Shown piece by piece: positions 34,336 to 44,480 of a stretch of 64,000 nt of DNA. Numbering within the stretch: the stretch's first letter is position 1; each line of letters begins with the position of its first letter. The DNA comes from Zeugodacus cucurbitae. Lineage: Eukaryota; Arthropoda; Insecta; Diptera; Tephritidae. The stretch lies in contig NC_071671.1 of assembly GCF_028554725.1 (NCBI RefSeq), forward strand, positions 12,002,001-12,066,000, read 5' to 3'. The notes under the pieces are model-generated. The model was given only the letters and a program-made list of their open reading frames with translations. It was not told the origin of the DNA and searched no databases. Position numbers and translations under genes: made by a program.

Positions 34336-34971
34336 TTAAGGCAGTATTCTGCTTTACAGCTTCAAAAAATTGATTTTTTTGTTTTGTTTTAAATCTCTTC
34401 CAAAACTATCCAAGAATATGCCTTTAAAATTCCAGATGCAAATTCGACACATTTTCGAAGCTAGAGCAGTTTTAGTGGCCGAACGTCGAGCAGGTGCGAA
34501 TTCTCAGGCAAACTTTAAAGCGCGTTTTCTTGAGTTTTTATTTTCACAAATGTTAGAAAACGGTGCCGGCGATAGCAAAAAGAATATATGTATGTCCGAC
34601 CGAAAAAACCAAAGTGATCTAGCTTCAGTATTAAATTATCTTCTATTTGAACTAAAAAATTTGGACAATAGTTTTATTTAAACTACTTTTTCGAAAAAAT
34701 TTGGAATTTTATAACTTTTTCGGTATTTTTTTTAGTTCATAAAGAAAAGAAACTTATAAAAATTACAAATGCAGACTCTCAGGCCCTCCAGAAAAATACT
34801 TAAAACTTTGAAAAAATTTCAATATTTTCTAATAATAAATATTGTTTTTTAAGCCTTAAATATAGTACACTATCGTCTCAAAATTCCGTTTAGCGCAATC
34901 ATTTCCTTCCCTTTAAAAAAATTGCTAAAAAAACGCTTTTATTCGGCTTCTAAAGCAGACTGCTGCCTTAA
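34336..34971 (+). mobile_element. TTAA-flanked non-autonomous DNA element
   Basis: TTAA lies at 34336-34339 and 34968-34971. Between them (34340-34967, 628 bp) the left end GGCAGTATTCTGCTTTA and the complement of the right end GGCAGCAGTCTGCTTTA form a 17-bp inverted repeat with two mismatches. TTAA target duplication is typical of piggyBac-like elements, but the GGCAG terminus is not their usual start, so the superfamily is open (a PIF/Harbinger element with a 3-bp TTA/TAA site is the alternative). It contains one open frame at 34370-34681. Confidence 0.7.
34370..34681 (+). CDS. Unrecognised 103-codon ORF inside the TTAA element
   Basis: The predicted protein begins hydrophobic (MIFLFCFKSLPKLSK), then has a charged, helical-looking core MQIRHIFEARAVLVAERRAG and ANSQANFKARFLEFLFSQML, a polar stretch GAGDSKKNICMSDRKNQSDL, and ends LNYLLFELKNLDNSFI. 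An internal Met at codon 18 (MPLKFQ) is a plausible start. I do not recognise a family. It is less AT-driven than surrounding frames and sits wholly between the inverted ends. It may be a remnant of a transposase or of an accessory DNA-binding protein, or a chance frame. No function assigned. Confidence 0.35.
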   Translation: MIFLFCFKSLPKLSKNMPLKFQMQIRHIFEARAVLVAERRAGANSQANFKARFLEFLFSQMLENGAGDSKKNICMSDRKNQSDLASVLNYLLFELKNLDNSFI

Positions 34972-34988
34972 AATAAATTCACTTTTAA

Positions 34989-36050
34989 ACAAGTAAGGAA
35001 AGGCTAAATTCGGGTGCAACCGAACATTTTATACTCTCGCAATTTATTTAGAGATTTACCTATATTTTCGGTGAAAAATTACCCTTAGGCACTGAATTCT
35101 TCATGTTTGATATCAGGGGCCTTGAAAAGTCATGGTCCGATTTTGACAATTTTTCCACAAGTGATGTCACAGCTCAAATACAGTATTTGTGTAAAGTTTT
35201 ATTTCGCTATCCTCATTAGTTCCTTATGTATATCTTATAAAGTGAAGGAATCAGATGAAATTCAAAATTGAGTTATATGGGAAGTAGGCGTAGTTGTGAA
35301 CCGATTTCGCCCACCAGTGTCATCAGGGTGTCAAGAAAATATTATATACCGAATTTCATTGAAATCTGTCGAGTAGTTCTTGAGATATGGTTTTTGACCG
35401 ATAAGTGGGCGACGCCACGCCCATTTTCCATTTTGTAAAAAAATCTCAGTGCAGCTTCCTTCTGCCATTTCTTATGTAAAATTTGGTGTTGCTGACGTTT
35501 CTCGTTAGTGAGTTAACGCACTTTTAGTCATTTTCAACCTAACCTATGTATGGGAGGTAGGCGTGGTTATAATCCGATTTTCTCCATTTTTGGACTGTAT
35601 AAGGTAGTACCTAAAGTAAATGACTCCAGAAAGTTTCCTTGATATAGCTTTAGTAGTTTGCGAGGTATGTACAAAAAACTTAGTAGGGGGCGGGGCCACG
35701 CCCACTTCCTCAAAAAAATTACATCAGCCCCTTCCTAGTGCGATCCTTCATACCAAATTTTATTTCAACAGCTTTATTTATAGCTTAGTTATGGCACTTT
35801 TGTGGGCGTGGCAGTGGTCCGATTACGCCCATTTTCGAATTTAACCTTCTTTTTGGTGCCAAGGAATACGTGTTCCAAGTTTCATTAAGATATCTCAATT
35901 TTTACTCAAGTTACTCGTCACCCTGATCACTTTGGTATATATAACCCTATATCTAACTCGTTTAGTTTTAGGACTTACAAACAACCGTCAGTTATGTGGA
36001 CAAAACTATAATACTCTCTTTAGCAACTTTTATTGCGAGAGTATAAAAAT
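34989..36050 (+). mobile_element. Dispersed 'CTCTCGCAA' repeat, copy d
   Basis: It starts AAGTAAGGAAAGGCTAAATT with a weakened hairpin (ATTCGGGTGCAACCGAAC) and TATACTCTCGCAA. Internal boxes: GGAAGTAGGCGTAGTTGTGA, GTGGGCGACGCCACGCCC (35405-35422), GGGGGCGGGGCCACGCCCAC (35686-35705). The GGACGGACAGACAG tract is deleted (TTACTCAAGTTACTCGTCAC near 35905). It ends TTGCGAGAGTATAAAA (about 36033-36048), so both subterminal inverted repeats survive. It begins only about 20 bp after the TTAA element. Confidence 0.88.
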
Positions 36051-36627
36051 ACCAACCGCAAAGACCCATGAATATCAGTGAAGATGTGCATTGTTTGATC
36101 TGGGGAAACTATATTTTTTCTTCTTCTAGAACTCTATCGTTATCTTATTTCTTAAAATCAAAAAAGTATAGTGAAAAATGGAATAGTGATATGTATAAAT
36201 ACAACACGAGATTATTGAACTATTTTGGGGCCACTACCTTCTCTGAATAAATCGAAATAATATATTGGAAAGAGAAGATATTATTTTTTCAAAATCTGAT
36301 GAAGTTAGTGCAAGTGCAATTGAGAGACATTAGAACAACAATGATGAATTGATAGTGAACACAATGCTGTTCTTCTTAAACATTGTTATGGAAGTGTAAA
36401 ATTTTTACATTACATTTTACATCTCAGTTGAATACATTTGATGCAGACTTTCAAGTGTACTCATGCATATTCTGTGCATTGTTGCGCTTAAATTTTTAAA
36501 TGAGCACTCATGCTGCTACACAGACAGCTCAATCTTATGCGACAAATTTGCCTGTATTGAATGTGCATTTCAAATTCAACAATAATGTTTTTTGGTATTG
36601 CTATGTGAATACCAACATATGTATAAT
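36051..36627. other. Non-coding, no feature seen
   Basis: AT-rich flank of the pentanucleotide microsatellite. Confidence 0.5.
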
Positions 36628-36777
36628 GAAAAGAAAAGAAAAGAAAAGAAAAGAAAAGAAAAGAAAAGAAAAGAAAAGAAAAGAAAAGAAAAGAAAAGAA
36701 AAGAAAAGAAAAGAAAAGAAAAGAAAAGAAAAGAAAAGAAAAGAAAAGAAAAGAAAAGAAAAGAAAAGAAAAGAAAA
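36628..36777. repeat. Perfect (GAAAA)30 pentanucleotide microsatellite
   Basis: GAAAA repeats without a single interruption for 150 bases, i.e. 30 units, then decays to TAAAATAAAAG. Frames across it encode Lys/Arg/Glu or Phe/Leu/Ser repeats and are not genes. Confidence 0.98.
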
Positions 36778-37126
36778 TAAAATAAAAGAGAGTGTTATTA
36801 TAGTCAGTGTAGTAGGTCATTCATTTCAAGTTGATTTCATTCATAACAAAAAACTATTTGATCGAGAGTGTATGTACTTTCAGAATTTACACTTTTTAAG
36901 TGAGTTGAATGGTTTCATATTTTGATTGATATTAACATCGATACATGTTTTTCTCAGATTATTCTGAAGCATTTTGAGCTAAAGACATTCTTTACAAATA
37001 CATTTTGTTACAATTCAGCATTTTATTTAGATGAGTTTGTGATCGTTCGTAGAAATTTTCTAGAAATTCCTTTTTTTCTTCTTCTTTTTATTGTCATCAC
37101 TAAGGAGTCAGTTTTGTGTGTCCAAA
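36778..37126. other. Non-coding spacer
   Basis: AT-rich sequence between the microsatellite and the MITE. A TTCTTCTTC tract lies near 37077. Confidence 0.5.
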
Positions 37127-37534
37127 GCCTTTTCGCACAGCCAAATTAATTGATCAATTAAAATTTTAATTGAGAAACCAGTTTTTGCCCCTCGTACTGC
37201 CGGCTATTCGATAATCGATCAGCTGTTAGACATTTTTGTTTTTGCTTTTCATAAGAAGTTGGTAAGTTTCATTTTTATTATCTATTTATAATCTATAAGA
37301 TTGCTATTTTATTATCTATTTCCAGCAGCGACATCTACCGTCGTGTAGCATGAAGAACAACACGCAGACAAGGAACGTATTACAAATACGGTATTTGTCG
37401 CAGAGTTGCATTTCATTTTCAAGTCGATTAAAGTCCAATTAAAAATTAATGTAGAAAAATTAGAATTTTATTTTGTCTGGTAAATCGAGCTAAATCAGCG
37501 CTTTAATCGAGCAAAGGACGGTTAATTGATCATA
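37127..37534 (+). mobile_element. MITE with GCCTTTTCGCACA end, copy 1
   Basis: It starts GCCTTTTCGCACAGCC (37127) followed by AATTAATTGATCAATTAA. It shares with 58998-59245 the blocks GATCAGCTGTTA, TTTGCTTTTCATAAGAAGTT, 'TCGATTAAA...AAAAATTAAT' and CTTTAATCGAGCAAAGG. The right end stops at GGTTAATTGATCATAA, missing the GTGCGAAAAGGC terminus that the 59-kb copy retains. There is extra sequence here, for example GCGACATCTACCGTCGTGTA near 37326. Non-coding. Confidence 0.7.
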
Positions 37535-38274
37535 ACATAATGCAGCTTACAACATCAAATTACACTGGTAAAGTAAATGGTGTATTTTAAAAATTAAATG
37601 AGATGATGAGAACATCTCTGAGACATTTCATTACTTCTACATACAATATTCTATTCTCTGCATTAAAATATGAAAATTGAAAAGTTTAAAGTTTCCGATT
37701 TTAAATAGTTAAAAAATAAATTCTTATTTAATTTTTAACAATGATTTTTTATTTCTTTTAATTTTCACTTTCAGTAGTTTCAAATTCATATTTGATTACG
37801 TATACGCCGTGTATTCTCCATTGAAATTTGATTACTCATACGCCATGTGTACATATTTGGTTGTGGCAGCTCACATCATCCGATTAACATACGAAACCAC
37901 AACATAGCAAGCAAACCTCCGAAATTTTGAATAATTTTATTATTTTCTGCCTTGGATTTTACTTTACATATGTATGTACTTTACATATCTTATCTTAATT
38001 TGAGCTTGTGAATTGTGGTTGACTTCATAAATTTCGTTTGATAGTAAAAGGCGTATATTTAATAACGCAACTTTGTAGTGAGTACAGCAAATGTCTTCTG
38101 GCTATGTCATTGATTGACTTTATTGTGTAAAAACTTTCATTTAGTTTATTATTAAATTTAATTGAATTTACTCGTTACTTTGTAGGCAAGATTTTTCTTT
38201 GAATTTGTCATTTTATTTACACATAAAAATTATATACCAATATGAAGAGTTAGTGCTTAAAGGTCTGTATGAGA
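37535..38274. other. Non-coding, no feature seen
   Basis: Contains a diverged direct repeat, TTTGATTACGTATACGCCGT (37790) and TTTGATTACTCATACGCCAT (37828), about 38 bp apart. Otherwise featureless. Confidence 0.5.
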
Positions 38275-38630
38275 CAATTTCTCCTTTATTGTCCAGCTTT
38301 CGCTAGACTGCGGCTGTAACATCTTGGCAGAACGAATTTTGAACTGTCCCGATTCGTTTCGCTTTGTCATTACTTGAGTGTATCGGTCATCCGTTTAAAG
38401 GAGTTTGAGGCATCCAAAAGGACGGGTTCTAGCTGTCCAAGTGGGTAAGGCTGAAACATCTTGGCAGGGCGAACTTCGGAGAACCATTTGAACTGTCCTG
38501 ATTCGTTTCACTTTAACGTTACTTGAATGTCTCGGTCATCCATTTTAAGCAGTTTTTGGCATCACAAAGTACGGGCTCTAGCTGTCCAAGTAGGTACTGC
38601 TGTTGTAAAGGGAAGTGCCCTTTAACCTAA
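38275..38630 (+). pseudogene. Jockey-clade C-terminal fragment with tandem duplication
   Basis: The first copy reads RQFLLYCPAFARLRL-stop-HLGR (38276-38330), matching the HCTAFARLRLKHLGR stretch of the fossil at 4360. The second copy restarts at GGCTGAAACATCTTGGCAGG (about 38449) and encodes HLGRANFGEPFEL. Both copies continue into TTACTTGA(G/A)TGTCTCGGTCATCC-type sequence and TCTAGCTGTCCAAGT. The duplicated unit is about 140-150 bp. Frames are broken by stops. No other pol domain is attached. Confidence 0.7.
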
Positions 38631-38949
38631 GGAAGATAAAGTAGGTGACATTTTTGTTCAACAGAAGAAATGGTAAAGTGGTGCAGTAAAGCCTTTTAAA
38701 CTACGCGGGACCTTCGTTTCATTCTTGGCACGTCACTTTGTTGTATTAAAGTGCTAGCGAATAGACACCTGACAGAGTCCACTATTTCATTCGCTCCACT
38801 CGGTACAGCCAATGGATTTCCTCTTTTCATTTATAAAGCTGTAAAACATCAATCCATTTGGATCCATTGACCTAGGCAATCTTGGTTTCGTACAATTAAA
38901 TTTTCCATTTGAAGCTATATTTCAATCTTTCCATTAAAAACTAAAATAG

Positions 38950-39130
38950 TTGCTTCTTCCAATTTTGCTCTAATCGTTGTTTGTACACCTTTATTTGGAT
39001 TTGATAAGATCACAAACTTGTAAATATTTCTTTTCTAATTAAGAGAAGACTTTACTCACCAATTATCAACTCAGTCGAGACTAGAATTTGTTCGAAAGAC
39101 TCTAGGTATTATTTTGGGTGTTTCAAGATG
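38950..39130. repeat. Degenerate tandem-repeat unit left of RTE copy B
   Basis: TAATCGTTGTTTGTACACCT (38971) through TTAGAGAGAC-like and GGTATTATTTTGGGTGTTTC matches 42498-42620 (TAATCGCTGTTTATTTATAC ... GGTATTATTTTTGGTGTTTG), so the flanks of RTE copy B are related. Confidence 0.75.
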
Positions 39131-39424
39131 GACAAGATTGTTCCAAAATATATACTGTGATATATCTTTTGATTTAAAATAGTTCTCTCTCTTGGCGATT
39201 GGATCTTCATTGCATAAATCTTCTTGAGATATTTAAGTTCAATAATTAGGGGGATGGGGTCATATGTAGAAGTTCACGCAAGTGAGGAAAGTTTCTGATT
39301 GCCATTGACTTGGGAGTGGCCAGGAACGATTCTTTTGCATATGACTCAAGCAGCTCACTACTTCCGGTTTTAGACCAAGTATCCCCTGGGTAGCTAACAG
39401 ACATCCGTTTGGAGGCGAGCTAAA

Positions 39425-40117
39425 GTGAGAAGGCGAAGTCCGCTTGTGCGGTTGTGCGTAGGGCTTGGGACCCACCACATAAAAAAAATCTCCCCAATGA
39501 AAACAAACACCGAGCCTCGGATGAGAAACCCCCCTTTTGATGACGACCCCTGCAAACGTACTAAGGATCATGATTTGAGGGCATGCACCTGGAATGTCCG
39601 GACTCTTAATTGGGAAGGTGCCTCTGCCCAGCTGGTTGATGTCCTCATACAACTAAAGGCTGACATCACCGCCGTCCAAGAAGTGCGATGGACGGGACAA
39701 GGACGGAAGAAGGTGGGTCCTTGTGACATCTACTACAGCGGCCATATAAAGGAGCGCAAATTCGGTGTTGGATTTGTGGTGGGAGAGAGACTACGTCGCC
39801 GAGTCCTGGCATTCACCCCGGTGGATGAACGTCTTGCCACAATCCGCATCAAAGCGAGGTTCTTCAACATATCGCTGATTTGCGCCCAAGCCCCAACGGA
39901 AGAGAAGGACGATGTCACCAAAGATGCTTTCTATGAGCGCCTAGAACGCACCTATGAGCGCTGCCCCCGCCACGATGTCAAAATCGTGCTTGGCGATTTT
40001 AACGCCAGGGTGGGTAAAGAAGGTGTCTTTGGCACAACAGTCGGAAAATTCAGCCTCCATGACGAAACATCGCCAAACGGCCTGAGGCTGATCGACTTCG
40101 TCTTCGGTTGTCTGTAG
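39425..40117 (+). CDS. APE-type endonuclease ORF of RTE copy B (C-terminus lost)
   Basis: 230 codons open. Landmarks: LRACTWNVRTLNWEG (51-65; conserved Asn), ITAVQEVRWTGQGRKK (81-96; conserved Glu), LATIRIKARFFNISLIC (137-153), VKIVLGDFNARVGKEG (185-200; Asp-x-Asn catalytic pair), GLRLIDF (219-225). This is the best endonuclease in the window. It would nick one DNA strand to prime reverse transcription. A small deletion after LIDF shifts the frame, so the terminal SDH block is in the next ORF (40200). Leading residues 1-45 include 5' UTR-like sequence, so the true start may be one of the later Met codons (for example codon 25). Confidence 0.85.
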   Translation: MRRRSPLVRLCVGLGTHHIKKISPMKTNTEPRMRNPPFDDDPCKRTKDHDLRACTWNVRTLNWEGASAQLVDVLIQLKADITAVQEVRWTGQGRKKVGPCDIYYSGHIKERKFGVGFVVGERLRRRVLAFTPVDERLATIRIKARFFNISLICAQAPTEEKDDVTKDAFYERLERTYERCPRHDVKIVLGDFNARVGKEGVFGTTVGKFSLHDETSPNGLRLIDFVFGCL

Positions 40118-40199
40118 TACCAGATTCCAGCATAAAAAAATTCATCAAGCAACGTGGCTGTCCCCTGATCGAAACACGCGCAATCAAATCGATCACGTT

Positions 40200-40595
40200 G
40201 TGATAGACGGAAGACATGTCTCCAGTGTTTTAGACGTGCGTACGCTCCGAGGACCAAACATTGACTCGGACCATTATCTAGTAGCAGCAAAGATACGCAC
40301 TCGCCTCTGTGCAGCAAAGAACGCCCGTCAACAAACACAAGGAAGGTTCGACGTCGAAAAGCTGCAATCACAACCGACAGCCGAACGATTTTCTACTCGA
40401 CTTGCACTCCTGCTCTCTGAGAGCACTCATCAGCATCTCGATATAAGGGAGCTGTGGAACGGCATCTCAAACTCATTGCATACCGCTGCAGCCGAAACAA
40501 TTGGTCTCCGGCAACGCCAAAAAACCAGTTGGTACGATGAGAATTGTCGTTCCGCAGTGGAGAGAAAACAGACTGCCTACCTCGCAACGTTGTGA
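40200..40595 (+). pseudogene. End of endonuclease and linker of RTE copy B
   Basis: 131 open codons: VIDGRHVSSVLDVRTLRGPN followed by IDSDHYLVAAKIRTRL, where SDHYLV holds the last catalytic His of APE nucleases, then RFDVEKLQSQPTAERFSTRL. A TGA at 40593-40595 (CGA in other copies) breaks the frame. The same frame resumes at 40686. Confidence 0.85.
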
Positions 40596-40685
40596 TCGAC
40601 CACAACACGTTCGGAGTGGGATAGATATCGAGAACTGAAGAGGGAAGCGAGACGCATTTGCAGACGTAAAAAGAAAGAGGCCGAA

Positions 40686-41462
40686 ATGCGTGAGTATGAA
40701 AAGCTTGAAAAGCTGGCCGACATGGGTAATGCTCGAAAATTTTATGAAAAGATGGGGCGATTAACAGAAGGTTTCAAGACCGGAGCATTATCATGTAGGG
40801 ACCGAGAAGGTAATCTGGTAACGGATGTCCAGAGCACACTGGGATTATGGAGGGAACACTTCTCCGACCTGCTCAATGGCAGTGAAAGTACAACACCAGG
40901 AGATGGCGAACCCGATTCCCCAATCGATGACGATGGAATAGATGTTCCATTACCCGACCATGAAGAAATTCGAATAGCAATTACCCGCTTGAAGAACAAC
41001 AAAGCGGCGGGGGCCGATGGATTACCGGCCGAGCTATTCAAATACGGCGGCGAAGAACTGATAAGGTGCATGCATCAGCTTCTTTGTAGAATATGGTCGG
41101 AAGAAAGCATGCCTGACGATTGGAATCTTAGTGTGCTCTGCCCAATCCATAAGAAGGGAGACCCCACAATCTGCGCCAACTACCGTGGTATAAGTCTCCT
41201 CAATATCGCATATAAGGTTTTGTCGAGCGTATTGTGTGAAAGACTAAAGCCCACCGTCAACGAACTGATTGGACCTTATCAGTGTGGCTTTAGACCTGGA
41301 AAATCCACAATGGACCAGATATTCACCATGCGCCAAATCTTGGAAAAGACCCGAGAGAGAAGAATCGATACTCACCTTCTTTTTATCGATTTTAAAGCTG
41401 CCTTCGATAGCACGAAAAGGAGCTGCCTTTATGCAAAAAGCAAAACTAATACGGCTATGTAA
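40686..41462 (+). pseudogene. Reverse transcriptase N-terminal half of RTE copy B
   Basis: 258 open codons. Blocks: MREYEKLEKLADMGNARKFY at the start, ITRLKNNKAAGADGLPAELF, LSVLCPIHKKGDPTICANYR then [40 protein letters not shown], and motif [20 protein letters not shown]. It then runs into a deletion (about 41436) and stops. Motif B ([15 protein letters not shown]) survives in another frame at about 41535-41580. Motif C is deleted. It complements the part missing from copy A, but no single copy is whole. Confidence 0.88.
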
Positions 41463-41829
41463 GCTGACGTTGAGCAACACCAAAAGCTCCGTCAGGATCG
41501 GGAAGGACCTCTCCGAGCCGTTCGATACCAAACGAGGCTTCAGACAGGGTGACTCACTATCGTGCGACTTCTTCAATCTATTGCTGGAAAAAATAATACA
41601 AATAAGACAAATAAGTCAAGACGAAATATCTCCTGTCATCAAACAAACAGTCAGCGCACTCGCGTCTTGGCTCCCACGTCACTGTTGACAGTCATAACTT
41701 TGAAGTTGTAGATAATTTCGTTTATCTGGGAACCAGCATTAACAACACCAACAATGTCAGCCTTGAAATCCAACGCAGAATCGACGAACCAAAATCAAAC
41801 TCTATAAGTCGCTCATTATTCCCGTCCTG

Positions 41830-42183
41830 ATGTATGGCGCTGAAGCGTGGACGATGACAACATCCGATGAGACGACTCTTGGGGTTTTCGAGAGAAAGGT
41901 TTTGCGCAAGATTTATGGTCCTCTAAACATTGGCAACGGCGAATACCGCGGGCGATGGAACGATGAGCTGTACGATTTATACGACGACATTGACATAGTT
42001 CAGCGAATAAAAAGACAGCGGCTACGCTGGCTAGGTCATGTTGTACGGATGGAAGAAAACACTCCAGCTCTGAAAGTATTCGATGCAGTACCCGCTGGAG
42101 GAAGCCGCGGAAGAGGACGATCTTCACTCCGTTGGAAGGACCAAGTGGAAAGTGACCTGGCTTCACTTGGTGTTTCCAGTTAG
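41830..42183 (+). pseudogene. C-terminal region of RTE copy B
   Basis: 117 open codons: [60 protein letters not shown], and [20 protein letters not shown]. The basic GSRGRGR segment and 'LRWLGHVVRM' are constant across copies A, B, C and E. A TAG at 42181 replaces the expected Asn-Trp codons. Confidence 0.85.
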
Positions 42184-42364
42184 CGCCAAAAAGCAAAAAG
42201 GAGGAATGAGTGGCGCGCTCTGGTGGATTCGGCTATAATCGCTTAAAGCGGTTCCTACGCCAAATATATATATATAATTAGGTCTCAGGAGACTTGATTA
42301 GGATAATACTCAAAATACTGGAGCATTTCGAAACTTAGTTCAAACAATTTTAGCATTTTTCATT

Positions 42365-42730
42365 GATTTCTGATACTCGAGGGACTGGCAATTGGATCCG
42401 TATAGAAATAGAAGATACGAAATTCATTTAGAAGAACTTGTGCTATCTTCAAAGGGCAGGAGCTCCCTTTTTGAACAGTTTCTTCTACAGTTTCTAATCG
42501 CTGTTTATTTATACACCATTGTTTGGATTTAGTGAGATCACAAACTAATAAATATTTATTTTCTAATTAAGAGAAAGTAGAATTTGTTCGAAAATCTCTA
42601 GGTATTATTTTTGGTGTTTGATTTCTGATACTTGAGGGACTGTCAATTGGATCCGTAGAAAAAATACAGATATCAGAATCATTTAGAAGAAATTTTGCTA
42701 TCTTCAAAGAGTAGGAGCTCCCTTTTTGAC
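42365..42730. repeat. Degenerate tandem repeat right of RTE copy B (period about 255 bp)
   Basis: GATTTCTGATACTCGAGGGA at 42365 recurs as GATTTCTGATACTTGAGGGA at 42620. Both are followed by CAATTGGATCCGTA and, later, TAGGAGCTCCCTTTTTGA or CAGGAGCTCCCTTTTTGA. Between them lies the block that is also found at 38971, left of copy B. Confidence 0.85.
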
Positions 42731-44199
42731 ATCAAACATATATTTTTTCCTGAAGATATCACACCGCAAAGTGAAGTGCCACAATTTTAGTTGAATTTCA
42801 TTGAAACTAAGTTGATCTTGGAACTCGTAGCTGCTCTTTTTACTACACAGATACTCTGTAAGTTAATGACTTAATTTCATTTTACAAAGTTCAATCGAAT
42901 AGTTCCGAAGTAAATGGAAACTAGCGCAAAGTATTGAAAGTAGATGCCATTGATTAAAGCTGTAACTCTTGTATTGCCAACTCTAGCACTTCATGCACAT
43001 ACTCGTACACTGAATATTGTGGGTGTGGAAGTCTATGCAAACACTACGGCAAAGGCAAAGCTGTTACTAAAGCTTTTCACAAATTCACTTTTCTGCGTGA
43101 CTCCAATGAAAAAGTGAAACGAAAAACTTCCAAATATCTGCATATGAGTCGAGACCTTTGCCGCATGTTGAGGGGTCAGTTACTCGCACACACATACTCG
43201 AGCGATTGTGAGCGTGCATAAGAGTGTGGCCGGCGAGTGTGTGTGGTCCCCAGCTTGCAGTGAACGTGACTTTCGGCCAATTTTCGCTAACATCGCCATG
43301 CAACAAAGACTCGCCTTGATGCTTATGGGAACATGCCAACAGAAACAACTCACAGACGCGAGCACAATTCTAGAGCAGTGTTGATTGCTGGCGCGTTGCA
43401 TGCAAAACTCTGTGTTTCGTAAATTTCATCGTCACTGCTCCACTCGTGTTGTTATATTTTTTTTTCACATTTTTTGTAGTGTGTTTGTTGTTTTGTTGTT
43501 TTGTTGACGGCAACAGAAGTCAAAGCCATACTGTCGTGACCAAAAATGCCACTGGAGTGCAAAATCAGCTGTGGCATGACTACCGTTATGCAGTTTTACA
43601 CCTACTGCCCCACTTCCCCTACTATCTAGGCGTGTTGTCCGCAGATGTCAGTACTTTTGTGGTTGTGGTTTGCTGGTTCACTTCAATCGCCAAGTTTGGT
43701 GGGTCGAATGGAGCTTCTGTGCCGGTTAGTATGATTATGTCTGTGCGTGTGTGTATGTACTTATGCAAAATGGTTGTTCCGCATTGAACCAGCACATTCT
43801 AAACTGTGGCGATATTGTTGTGATTACCGATAGTGCGAGCCGCCAAAGTTGTGGTTAAGTGTCGCTATCTCGCCGCTCCGAATCAAGTAGTCACGCCAGC
43901 GTAATAGCGTAATAGCGTAATGGAATTGAAATTGTAATTCAGTAGTAGCAATAGAGACGTTACCTTTCTCATTCTCTTCTCAATATATGGCTTCTAAGAC
44001 TGTTAGGAGGATGAAACTGAGAGTATCCACATGAAGGGTGCCCCTCTCCCTTCATTTTATAAGACCATGAGAATCCGACAGCCTCGTTATTCGAGCTCTT
44101 TCAAAATGTCATTAAAGACCAGAATCCATCTCTTTCGGAATGGTTTCTGTACGGCTCCATTCCGCCATGACAGTTCAGTTGCAAAGAAGACTGTAGATA
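42731..44199. other. Non-coding, no feature seen
   Basis: Slightly less AT-rich between 42960 and 43870. The 113-codon frame at 43446-43787 begins in a T-tract and has no recognised domain. ATAGCGTA is tandemly repeated near 43902-43918. Confidence 0.45.
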
Positions 44200-44480
44200 A
44201 GGTGCTTGAGGTGCGATTCGACTCCAAATTCCTCTACAACCCTAAAAATCGCTCGGCCTCACATTATAGAAGACATCTAGAAGGCAAGTTGTAATGAGAT
44301 ATGTAGGCAAGTTGTGCCCTCAACGGCTTGCCCCTGAGAAGTTTACTTCAAATGTACTGGTCCATAAGCTTCTTCCAAAGTCTTTAACAGAAACGAGGAT
44401 AGGCTGATCGGTCTGAAATCCTTGTCATTGATGTCAGAGTTCTTTTCGATTCTAAACGCCACTCTGATCTATCGCAGTTC
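44200..44480 (-). pseudogene. Jockey-clade reverse transcriptase fragment
   Basis: On the minus strand the order is DKDFRPISLSSFLLKTLEE (about 44435-44380), then GQAVEG (family GxSVETAL), then a gap, then a decayed stretch near 44290-44160 with NLESN, STLSTVFFATELSWRNGA, resembling the 'LI.SLL.NRTVxAEW' segment after motif A. RPISLxSFLLKTLE is a strong signature of jockey-clade reverse transcriptases. The catalytic motifs are not recovered. Frameshifts throughout. Confidence 0.7.

Larger units (their letters stand above)
39251..42273 (+). mobile_element. RTE/BovB-like retrotransposon, copy B, near full length, with 9-bp target duplication
   Basis: ATAATTAGG lies on both sides (39242-39250 and 42274-42282). 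The 5' end GGGATGGGGTCATATGTAGA is shared with the minus-strand copy C, so this is probably the true element start. The 5' UTR of about 170 bp includes the CCGCTTGTGCGG hairpin (39440-39451). Coding order: endonuclease, linker, reverse transcriptase, C-terminal basic region. The 3' end differs from the others: after CCTACGCCAAATA it has an (AT)n tail instead of (AAG)n. Internal deletions remove a piece of the endonuclease (~40115), a short piece near 41440, about 190 bp including the YADD box near 41600, and about 80 bp near 41782. It cannot be autonomous. Confidence 0.93.

Noticed and set aside
36488..36925. Open frames of 110 and 141 codons over the GAAAA tract
   Set aside because: Same cause: a pentanucleotide repeat read through without stops; flanking residues have no recognisable motif.
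43446..43787. 113-codon frame starting in a T-tract, with hydrophobic segments, as a small membrane protein
   Set aside because: Low-complexity start, overlapping frames nearby on the other strand, no conserved motif, and no evidence of splicing or transcription.
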